A stretch of DNA of 64,000 nucleotides from JASTVH01 sp042862465. GTDB lineage: Bacteria; Pseudomonadota; Gammaproteobacteria; Pseudomonadales; Oleiphilaceae. Shown in pieces: positions 57,500 through 64,000 of the stretch. The stretch covers positions 16,502 to 80,501 of the forward strand of contig JASTVH010000013.1 in NCBI GenBank assembly GCA_042862465.1, given 5' to 3'. The notes below the pieces were generated by a model, which was not told the origin of the DNA, searched no databases, and worked only from the letters and a program-made list of their open reading frames with translations. Position numbers and translations under genes: made by a program. Positions within the stretch are counted from its first letter, which is position 1. The number at the start of each line of letters is the position of its first letter.

Positions 57500-57656
57500 G
57501 ATGTGCTATCTCCAATTAGCTAAATGAGTTTTGGATCAAATCGCTGTCCGCGGGGACAGACGTTGTAAACTGCTTGGCAGCGCGGAACGGCGCGTTGCAG
57601 GTAACCGTGCTTGCCCGCCATCTCTTGCCGAATGTTACCGGCCATGCTGCTACCGG

Positions 57657-57685
57657 GCTATAGGGAGCCCCATAAAATCTTCCAA
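57657..57685 (-). promoter_or_regulatory. Predicted promoter of peroxiredoxin gene
   Basis: On the minus strand, TTGGAA (57685-57680), 17-base spacer, TATAGC (57662-57657). Each hexamer matches four of six consensus bases. The -35 lies inside the OxyR-like tetrad, the usual position for an activator of this class. Confidence 0.4.
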
Positions 57686-57708
57686 TGTATTTTATAGTCG
57701 CGCCCTAT
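57672..57708. promoter_or_regulatory. OxyR-like tetrad
   Basis: ATAA-N7-CAAT-N7-ATAG-N7-CTAT: four quarter-sites at the 11-base spacing of the OxyR consensus (ATAG-N7-CTAT-N7-ATAG-N7-CTAT), 14 of 16 bases matching. The preferred internal T and A positions are not conserved. Confidence 0.45.
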
Positions 57709-57890
57709 CACCTGGTTGCAAAAGGATAGTTCAGACAGATTAGCCAACTCTTCGACTGTAGCAAAGGTGGTGTCTGACCACGTCGTCCTAACATGAGGAC
57801 GTGATTCCTGAATTCAAGGATGAGAGAACATCCCAAAAACATCCCCGTTTCTGCGATAATCGCCCCACATCCAAATGACGGGAGCCCGCC

Positions 57891-58184
57891 ATGGCCAGCA
57901 CACAGGAAGAGCGTTACATCCGCATTGCACGGGCGTGCCTGAAAGCCATCAACCAGGCTGCAACCGATACCCAATCCAGGCAGGAGCAGATCCAGGCGGT
58001 CTATAACGCGATCCATGAGGCCTTTGAATCGGAACTCGCCCCCTATAACGAAGAAATAGAGCGACTGCGAGCCGGCCTTCAGAGTATCGTGGACGACCCT
58101 GCCACCCCCGCGCCCACCCGGAACCAAGCACAAGGCACTTTGTCTAAGGCGCGTGTCTCACCCCCGGGACAACCCATTCACTGA
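57891..58184 (+). CDS. Small hypothetical protein
   Basis: 97 residues. GGGAG lies six bases before the ATG. The first 65 residues form an amphipathic, heptad-rich helix with many Glu and Gln (EERYIRIARACLKAIN, EEIERLRAGLQSIVDD), followed by a Pro-rich, disordered tail. No family is recognised. The next gene starts 39 bases later in the same direction, so it may be co-transcribed with the M16 peptidase. Confidence 0.6.
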   Translation: MASTQEERYIRIARACLKAINQAATDTQSRQEQIQAVYNAIHEAFESELAPYNEEIERLRAGLQSIVDDPATPAPTRNQAQGTLSKARVSPPGQPIH

Positions 58185-58223
58185 CGTTTCCCCGGACTAT
58201 AACTCGACAAGGGAGAGTGCTTT

Positions 58224-61028
58224 ATGCCAGCCAGCCCCCAGGGATTGCTGCACAAGTTCGTCGTACTGGTCGCCCTGCTCAGTCTTTCGGCCCTGTCCTG
58301 GGCCCTGACTCCGGAAAAGAGTCCCAACGACGCACGCCAGTACTGTTACCTGAAACTCGACAACGGTATGCAAGTCCTGCTGATTACCGACCCGCAAAGC
58401 ACCAAGGGGGCTGCTGCACTGGATATTGAGATAGGTAGCGGGGACGATCCGGAGGATCGACTGGGGATGGCCCACTTTCTCGAACACATGCTGTTCCTGG
58501 GCACGGAAAAGTACCCCGATCCCGGCGCCTATCAGTCCTTCATCAGCGCCCATGGCGGCAACCATAACGCCATGACGAGCTTCGGAAACACCAATTATTT
58601 CTTCGATGTGGAAGCCAGCGCTCTGGAACCGGCTCTCGACCGCTTTGCCCAGCAGTTCGTCGCCCCCACTTTCACTGCCGAACTCGTTGACCGTGAGCGC
58701 AACGCTGTGCATTCGGAGTATTCTTCAAAGCTGCGGGACGATGGACGTCGGGCCTTCTCGGCCCTGAAACAGGCCCTGAACCCGGAGCACCATTATTCAC
58801 GCTTCGCTGTCGGTAACCTGGAAACGCTCCACAATGAAGACGGCAAGCTGCGTAAAGACCTGATCGATTTTTACAAGACGCATTACACCGCCGATCTCAT
58901 GAACCTGGTGGTCTATGGCCCCCAATCTCTGGACCAGTTGCAGACCTGGGTGAAAAACAAGTTCTCAGCAGTACCGGAACGCCCCGTCAAAGCTTACGAA
59001 GACAAAGCGCCGCTGATCGATCCGCAAACACTGCCCAAAGTACTCAAGGTCGAGTCGCTTAAAGATATCCGGCGGCTGCAGTTGTCGTTCCCCATTCCAT
59101 CCACCCAGGCGGAGTATCGTGACAAGCCTTCGTATTATCTCTCCAACCTGATTGGACACGAAGGCCCGGGCAGTCTCCTGGATGTGCTCAAAAAGGCGGG
59201 CCTGGCGAATGCGCTGTCCGCGGGTCAGCAGCTGGATACGGGCAACCACGCCCTGTTCGATATCTCCATTTCCCTCACCCCGGAGGGCTATGAAAACTGG
59301 CGTAAGGTGGCCAGGCTAACGTTCGACTACATCGACCTGATCCGCCAAGAGGGTATTCGCAAGCCCTATTTCGAGGAACAAAGCAAGCTGGCGCAGATCG
59401 ATTTTCGCTTCAAGGAAGCCGCAGAACCCATCCACGAGGTGAGCCGACTCGCCAGCACGCTACACGATGTGGCGCCCGTGGACATCCTTCAGGCGCCCTG
59501 GATGATGGAGCACTATCGCCCTGATGCGTATCGTGAGCTGCTGCAACGGTTGCGCCCCAACAATGTGTTGCTGTCCGTTCTTGGACCCAAGACGCTCGAT
59601 AAAGCGCAAAAAACGCCTCATTTTGAAGCGCCCTACCTGCTCGAACAGGTAGCGGCCGAGGCCCTTGACGCAACAGACTCAGACCGCAGCCTGTCTGCCA
59701 AACTGGCATTGCCCGCCCCGAACCCCTTTGTGCCGGAAAACCTGGCCATGGTTTCAGGCGCCACCATGGAGAAGCCCACTCAACTGCAGGAGGAGCCGTT
59801 CCCCGTTTGGTATGCCCGCGATACGAGTTTCGGTACGCCCAAGGCCAATGTCCTGATCAGCCTGCGCTCGCCCATGGCCAACAGCTCACCCCGCGAGCGT
59901 GTGTTGACTCGCCTGTGGGTGGATGGGCTGAACGATCAGCTCAATGCCTATGCCTATGCGGCCAGACTGGCGGGCCTGGATTATTCGCTCTACGACCACT
60001 TGCGTGGTGTAACCATTCGAGTAGGCGGCTATGACGACAAGCTGGATCAATTGCTCCAGCGCATCCTCCTTCAGGTCGCCTCTCCCGATCTCGACCGTGA
60101 GCAGTTTGGGATCCATCGCAAGCAGTTGATCGATCAGCTCCGCAACAAGGTCCACGACAAGCCCTACATTCAGGCCATGAGCCGGGTCAGCGAAGTACTT
60201 GTGGATGATATCTGGAAAGACGAGGACGAACTGAAAGCTGCCGAAGATGTCACCTTCGACGAACTCAGAGCATTCGCGCGTCAATTCAGGAAAAAGTTGG
60301 ATCCCGTCATGCTCGTGAACGGTAATACCACGCGGGCTGCAGCGCTTAACCTGGCTGGCAAATTCAAGGCCTTCCTTCTCGATGACAGCGAAATGGTCAA
60401 TGTGCCGCGCAGCCAGGTGGCCCGCCTTGAAGGTGATACCCGGCAGGTCAGCTTCTCCGTGGAACACCCGGATACCGGTTATGTGCGCTATCTCCAGGGG
60501 CGCAACACGTCCATCGAAGAACAGGCCCGCTACATGCTCCTGGGCCAGATCGTGTCGGCCCCCTTCTACCAGCAGTTGCGGACGGAAGAGCAGCTGGGCT
60601 ATATCGTGAACGCCACCCATTATCCGCTTCTGGATGTACCCGGCGTTGCTTTCCTGGTTCAGTCTCCCAAGGCCGACGCGGGCACCCTCGACCAGCGCGT
60701 ACAGGCGTTCCTCAATAGCTTTGCCCAGTCCATGGCCAACATGAGCAAGGCGGATTTCCAGCAGCAGAAGGAAGCGGTGGTAGCGCGGCTTTCGGAGCGC
60801 GACAAAACCCTGTCACAGGTATCCTCGCGCTACTGGCATGAAATAGATCGGGAGAACGAAGACTTCGATACCCGCGCCTCCCTGATCGAGGCAATCCGGG
60901 CTATCAACGAGAAACCGTTCCTGAGCTTCTACAATGACCAGATTGAGAAGCCCCACCGCAGCCTGCTGGTGACGACACATCCTTCGCAGGAAGGCAGTGA
61001 GATGGCCTCAAACGTAGGGGATCAGTGA
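58224..61028 (+). CDS. M16 zinc metallopeptidase (pitrilysin/insulinase type)
   Basis: 934 residues. Signal peptide about 1-28 (LLSLSALSWA), so it is periplasmic. The inverted zinc motif HFLEHMLFLG (His84, Glu87, His88) and the distal Glu in ERNAVHSEY (about 155-164) mark the active N-terminal domain; three further M16 domains follow, with EQLGYIVNA near 790. Pitrilysin-like enzymes degrade peptides below about 10 kDa. AGGGAG precedes the ATG. The end overlaps sbcB on the other strand by 21 bases. Confidence 0.92.
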   Translation: MPASPQGLLHKFVVLVALLSLSALSWALTPEKSPNDARQYCYLKLDNGMQVLLITDPQSTKGAAALDIEIGSGDDPEDRLGMAHFLEHMLFLGTEKYPDPGAYQSFISAHGGNHNAMTSFGNTNYFFDVEASALEPALDRFAQQFVAPTFTAELVDRERNAVHSEYSSKLRDDGRRAFSALKQALNPEHHYSRFAVGNLETLHNEDGKLRKDLIDFYKTHYTADLMNLVVYGPQSLDQLQTWVKNKFSAVPERPVKAYEDKAPLIDPQTLPKVLKVESLKDIRRLQLSFPIPSTQAEYRDKPSYYLSNLIGHEGPGSLLDVLKKAGLANALSAGQQLDTGNHALFDISISLTPEGYENWRKVARLTFDYIDLIRQEGIRKPYFEEQSKLAQIDFRFKEAAEPIHEVSRLASTLHDVAPVDILQAPWMMEHYRPDAYRELLQRLRPNNVLLSVLGPKTLDKAQKTPHFEAPYLLEQVAAEALDATDSDRSLSAKLALPAPNPFVPENLAMVSGATMEKPTQLQEEPFPVWYARDTSFGTPKANVLISLRSPMANSSPRERVLTRLWVDGLNDQLNAYAYAARLAGLDYSLYDHLRGVTIRVGGYDDKLDQLLQRILLQVASPDLDREQFGIHRKQLIDQLRNKVHDKPYIQAMSRVSEVLVDDIWKDEDELKAAEDVTFDELRAFARQFRKKLDPVMLVNGNTTRAAALNLAGKFKAFLLDDSEMVNVPRSQVARLEGDTRQVSFSVEHPDTGYVRYLQGRNTSIEEQARYMLLGQIVSAPFYQQLRTEEQLGYIVNATHYPLLDVPGVAFLVQSPKADAGTLDQRVQAFLNSFAQSMANMSKADFQQQKEAVVARLSERDKTLSQVSSRYWHEIDRENEDFDTRASLIEAIRAINEKPFLSFYNDQIEKPHRSLLVTTHPSQEGSEMASNVGDQ

Positions 61029-62453
61029 TTCACCGTAGAACTGCAGATCCTGGAGCAGGCCCTGGTGTTTGGCGACCACGTTTTCGTCCTGCGCCAGGGT
61101 CTCCAGCTTCTTGAAGTAGGCGGGCAGGCTCAGCCAGGGTGGCGATGGCTTTAGCAATCGCTGCTGACGAAAGGCCTCCCAGCGCTCCTGCTCTTCCCCT
61201 GTCAAAGTGCCGGGATAATTACGCGCCCTATAGCGGAACAGCATTTCTTCCAGACGCTCATCCTGAAAGCGCAGATCCAGTTCCCCCAGCATCTCCGGGG
61301 GCTGCTGGAGCACAAAGTCCAGCTGCTTGCGATCCTGCGGGCTCAGGAACCCTCCCCCATACAACATCTCATCCGGATCACTGGAGCCTTCAGGCCCCGC
61401 GTCTGAGAACACTTCGCGGATTTTCTCACCCAACCCGTCAGCCGTTCGAAGCTGCTGTAGATTTTCCCGCAACAAGTCGCCATCCAGCGCCAGACTGTCC
61501 AGCTTTTCTGAACTCAAGGTCTTGAGCATTGCCGCCGGCGCCAAAACCGGGCATTTGTTGATGTGAATGGCCTTGAGAGGAATGCGCTCCTCCCCTTCAG
61601 CGAGGTCTTCGGTTTTGGTATACAGTCGCTCCCGTATGGCATCGGCGGACATACTCAGGAGCCGGGAGGGATCAACACGCAGGTCATACACGATCACAGC
61701 GTTGCGATTGACCGGATGCCAGGCCAATGGCGCTACCATGGCACAACAGCCCTGGCTCGCAGGATAACGCGACGAAACATGAAACACCGGCTTCATGCTA
61801 TCCACATCAAGCATTGCCGCGACAGACCGTTTATCACGGTGTGATAAAGCGTATTCAAAAAGCCTGGGTTGTTTTTCGCGGATCAATCGCGCAAGCGCAA
61901 TGGTGGCATGGACGTCTGACATCGCATCGTGAGCCTGACCATGCTCCAATCCGTTGGCCTGTGTCAGCTCCTCCAGCCGGAAACTGGGACTGCCATCCTC
62001 TTTGCGAGGCCATTCAATCCCTTCAGGACGTAGAGCATAGGTCAGACGCACCACATCGATCAGATCCCAGCGGGAGTTACCGTTCTGCCACTCACGCGCA
62101 TAGGGGTCGCGAAGGTTGCGATACAGCGTATGACGGGTGACCTCATCATCAAACCGCAGATTGTTGTAACCCACCGCGCAGGTGCCAGGCTGACTGAAGG
62201 CTTCGTTGATCTGACCTATGAACTCAGACTCGCAGAGTCCCTCCTCCTGCGCCTTCTGTGGTGTGATCCCGGTGATCATGCAGGCTTCGGGGCTGGGCAC
62301 ATAATCGTCGGAAGGCCGGCAATAGATCACCAGGGGTTCTTCGATGATATTGAGGTCTTTATCAGTACGAATTCCGGCAAACTGGGAAGGACGATCACGA
62401 ACCGGGTCCGCCCCAAAGGTTTCGTAATCGTGCCAGTAGAAAGATTTGAGCAC
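61008..62453 (-). CDS. sbcB: Exodeoxyribonuclease I
   Basis: 481 residues if started at the GTG at 62453, which has GGAGG four bases upstream; ATG at 62468 and TTG at 62471 are alternatives. DEDDh motifs are FYWHDYETFGADP, GYNNLRFDDEV and AHDAMSDVHATIALARL, and an SH3-like and helical C-terminal part follow. It digests single-stranded DNA 3' to 5' in mismatch repair and recombination. Its last codons lie inside the M16 gene. Confidence 0.95.
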   Translation of the reverse strand: MLKSFYWHDYETFGADPVRDRPSQFAGIRTDKDLNIIEEPLVIYCRPSDDYVPSPEACMITGITPQKAQEEGLCESEFIGQINEAFSQPGTCAVGYNNLRFDDEVTRHTLYRNLRDPYAREWQNGNSRWDLIDVVRLTYALRPEGIEWPRKEDGSPSFRLEELTQANGLEHGQAHDAMSDVHATIALARLIREKQPRLFEYALSHRDKRSVAAMLDVDSMKPVFHVSSRYPASQGCCAMVAPLAWHPVNRNAVIVYDLRVDPSRLLSMSADAIRERLYTKTEDLAEGEERIPLKAIHINKCPVLAPAAMLKTLSSEKLDSLALDGDLLRENLQQLRTADGLGEKIREVFSDAGPEGSSDPDEMLYGGGFLSPQDRKQLDFVLQQPPEMLGELDLRFQDERLEEMLFRYRARNYPGTLTGEEQERWEAFRQQRLLKPSPPWLSLPAYFKKLETLAQDENVVAKHQGLLQDLQFYGESLIPYV

Positions 62454-62528
62454 GGTGCCTCCCGACATCAATGAGGCTGGCTATCGTAGCACAACCTCGG
62501 AGACCCTGTGATGATCAGATGGAGAGGG

Positions 62529-63413
62529 TCAGAACAGTCCCTGGCCGCGATCGATGTACTCGGTGCGCGCCCGGGGAATACCGTTTTGCAGCTGAGAGGC
62601 ATCCAGAGTCATGGACGTCGGCATGTTCATGAACACGCCCGGGTTAGCAGTCACTGAACTCCCTGTAGTGGCATTGGTTTCCCAGGTTACGGCCTGCTTC
62701 TGGAAAGACAGGAAGAAGCCGTCAGTGAACCCGACAGTGCCATCGCCGTTGTCCACACCGACGTCCCAGGTTTTGATGTTGTTCAACGCGGTACAGTTGG
62801 TATTGGTGCTACAATCGGTGCCAGCGCCCACCACCCCGATATGGGTCGCCCGATAGTTATCGGCCGTACCATCGGCGTTCATCAACTGTGCATCCTGAAG
62901 GGTACCCGAGCCATCATCGAACTTCATGCCGATATTGCCGCTGAAGCTGCTGATATCCCCGGAAAGAGTGCCACGGGCTTCACCAAAACCGACGCGAAAA
63001 CCCACAATATCTCCGCCATCTGCATCTTCTGCGATTTCGAAATACGGGTCCTTGCCGATAAACGGCACGATATCGTTGATCGCGTAGGTCTGACCGTCCA
63101 GCTGAACCTTGGTATCGTCGGTGGAGATATGGCCGAGGGAGAGGTGATCAACCAGTAAGTCAGCGCCTGTCGGCTCTGCTGAGTCGGCGAGCTCACCAAG
63201 GGCGACTGTCTGTACGTTCGTTTGAACCTCGGCATCCATGCCCATTGTGATACGCGTGAAATCGCCTTCAGCGTTCTCACGCACGTCATAGGCAAACATC
63301 GCTTGGCCTGTGATGTTCCCCATAGCCTGATCAGAGATAGGCTTGAGGTCCGCATGGGCGTACGCTGCCGTTAGACCCAGCGCTATACCCAGGATCCTTT
63401 CCTTGTTATTCAT
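62529..63413 (-). CDS. Secreted surface-type protein with ITGQA motif
   Basis: 294 residues. Signal peptide 1-21 (AAYAHA). Mature start DLKPISDQAMGNITGQAMF recurs in a family of poorly characterised secreted gammaproteobacterial proteins (DUF6160-like, from memory). The rest is Gly/Asp-rich with repeated beta strands, two Cys near 200 (TDCSTNTNC), and ends in DRGQGLF, a Phe terminus like that of outer-membrane proteins. Function unknown. The 5' spacer holds a palindrome that may be an operator. Confidence 0.75.
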   Translation of the reverse strand: MNNKERILGIALGLTAAYAHADLKPISDQAMGNITGQAMFAYDVRENAEGDFTRITMGMDAEVQTNVQTVALGELADSAEPTGADLLVDHLSLGHISTDDTKVQLDGQTYAINDIVPFIGKDPYFEIAEDADGGDIVGFRVGFGEARGTLSGDISSFSGNIGMKFDDGSGTLQDAQLMNADGTADNYRATHIGVVGAGTDCSTNTNCTALNNIKTWDVGVDNGDGTVGFTDGFFLSFQKQAVTWETNATTGSSVTANPGVFMNMPTSMTLDASQLQNGIPRARTEYIDRGQGLF

Positions 63414-63523
63414 CGTCTTATGATTCGCTTGTTGATTAGTGAATCAGTTCTTTTTGTTGTTAGGGGCCAATATAGGGACTTGGCCTCTGTCTTAATGAGA
63501 CCCAGTTCAAATCAACCATTTCA

Positions 63524-63537
63524 CGTACATTTGTACG
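63524..63537. promoter_or_regulatory. Palindrome CGTACA-TT-TGTACG
   Basis: Perfect 6-bp arms, 110 bases upstream of the surface-protein start. Could bind a dimeric regulator; which one is unknown. Confidence 0.3.
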
Positions 63538-63689
63538 ACCCAAAAGCATGACGCACATCCCAAAAACCCTCGGATTGTCAGACAGTTAGACGTGTGTTTT
63601 AGGATTTTTACTTTAGACTTTTGTTCCACTATTCAGCGATAGAAAGCGACAGTAATCCGGTTGATGAGAGGAGTATATGCGTCACAGGA

Positions 63690-63804
63690 CGTTGGGCGTT
63701 GGGCGTTGGGCGTTGGGCGTTGGGCGTTGGGCGTTGGGCGTTGGGCGTTGGGCGTTGGGCGTTGGGCGTTGGGCGTTGGGCGTTGGGCGTTGGGCGTTGG
63801 GCGT
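63690..63804. repeat. Heptamer tandem repeat (GTTGGGC)16
   Basis: Sixteen perfect copies of GTTGGGC plus two bases, with no sequence drift. Lies between the surface-protein spacer and the rRNA terminator. The same heptamer core occurs in the palindromic element at 27643. Confidence 0.97.
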
Positions 63805-63876
63805 GAAGGATGATGGCTGACCAGAGGACTGGCTGGAAGCCGTGTTATCGGGTGGCCTGCGGTTTTTTCCAGGCAT

Positions 63877-63911
63877 AAAAAAACCCCGAGGCTCAAAGAA
63901 CCTCGGGGTTT
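63877..63911 (-). terminator. rRNA operon terminator
   Basis: Stem AAACCCCGAGG / CCTCGGGGTTT around a nine-base loop, with a seven-A run on the plus strand giving the U-run on the minus strand. Immediately downstream of 5S. Confidence 0.93.
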
Positions 63912-63919
63912 GGGATAGA

Positions 63920-64000
63920 AGCCTGACGATGACCTACTCTCACACGGCCAGAAGCCGCACTACCATCGGCGCTGAGCGGTTTCACTGCTGAGTTCGGGAT
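63920..64000 (-). rRNA. rrf: 5S ribosomal RNA, 3' part
   Basis: About 80 bases from the window edge to the 3' end. The minus strand reads CCCGAACTCAG, GCGCCGATGGTAGTG and GTGAGAGTAGGTCATCGTCA, all conserved 5S segments. The 5' third and the rest of the operon lie outside the window. An rRNA operon on the minus strand therefore ends here. Confidence 0.95.

Larger units (their letters stand above)
57500..57890. other. Divergent spacer peroxiredoxin / small hypothetical
   Basis: 391 bases without a credible gene. It contains the OxyR-like site and promoter (separate entries). A leader of about 150 bases would precede the peroxiredoxin start. The right part, 57710-57890, shows nothing clear apart from a GGGAG ribosome-binding site before 57891. 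Confidence 0.55.
63414..63919. other. Spacer upstream of the surface protein to the 5S gene
   Basis: 506 bases with a palindrome, a heptamer repeat and the rRNA terminator, listed separately. Left part is AT-rich and holds GATTC-N14-GAATC next to the surface-protein start. Open frames across the heptamer are repeat artefacts. Confidence 0.5.

Noticed and set aside
63690..63804. Possible CRISPR array
   Set aside because: The 7-base units are contiguous with no spacers, and no cas genes are in the window.
63621..63896. Open frames on both strands across the GTTGGGC array
   Set aside because: They encode only a periodic low-complexity peptide, lack a ribosome-binding site and exist because a 7-base repeat without stops keeps all frames open.

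Overview
The window is a typical chromosomal segment of a marine-type gammaproteobacterium, most likely Marinobacter or a close relative; this is an inference from gene content and order, not from a search. The evidence is a TyrA-AroA fusion inside gyrA-serC-pheA-hisC-tyrA/aroA-cmk-rpsA-ihfB-lapA-lapB-pyrF, a Pseudomonas-like argG-motY-pyrC-rnt-peroxiredoxin block, a sodium-type flagellar protein MotY, and a VolA/Pla-1-like surface lipase. Almost every base is in a gene or a short spacer. I see no prophage, insertion sequence or CRISPR array.

Layout. 1-2.4 kb: a truncated periplasmic binding protein, then a translationally coupled SCP2-domain protein and iron-type alcohol dehydrogenase. 2.4-6.3 kb: ybbP-ybbA divergent from tesA. 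6.3-13.8 kb: a hydrolase, UspE, a tRNA-Asn, an M18 aminopeptidase and a 1383-residue envelope protein built of two related halves. 13.9-19.3 kb: a hypothetical protein, an outer-membrane barrel, rlmKL, rmf and pyrD. 19.3-25.9 kb: a spacer with DnaA-box-like 9-mers and an AT-rich tract, a CDF cation exporter, a divergent pair made of a RimK-like ATP-grasp ligase and a GNAT/C39-peptidase fusion, and uvrB. 26.2-29.4 kb: aspC, a second tRNA-Asn, a LOG-family protein, a YfiM-like lipoprotein and a yeast-type cytosine deaminase. 29.4-43.2 kb: the long minus-strand pyrF-to-gyrA cluster. 43.3-47.4 kb: purU, phhB, class I fumarase and an enoyl-CoA hydratase-like protein. 47.7-51.1 kb: the large lipase. 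51.5-58.2 kb: a second orphan binding protein, argG, motY, pyrC, rnt, peroxiredoxin and a small hypothetical gene. 58.2-63.4 kb: an M16 peptidase, exonuclease I and a secreted surface protein. 63.7-64 kb: a heptamer tandem repeat, an rRNA-operon terminator and the 3' end of a 5S rRNA gene.

How the parts work together. The central minus-strand cluster joins serine, phenylalanine, tyrosine and histidine biosynthesis to nucleotide supply (cmk, pyrF), translation (rpsA), topology (gyrA, ihfB) and LPS control (lapAB). pyrD, pyrF and pyrC, three pyrimidine steps, are scattered through the window. Spacers carry simple or inverted repeats: heptamers (GAGGAGT)n and (GTTGGGC)n, and two MITE-like palindromic elements. 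The least explained items are the RimK-like/GNAT-C39 pair, the two-half 1383-residue protein, the DnaA-box cluster and the heptamer repeats.
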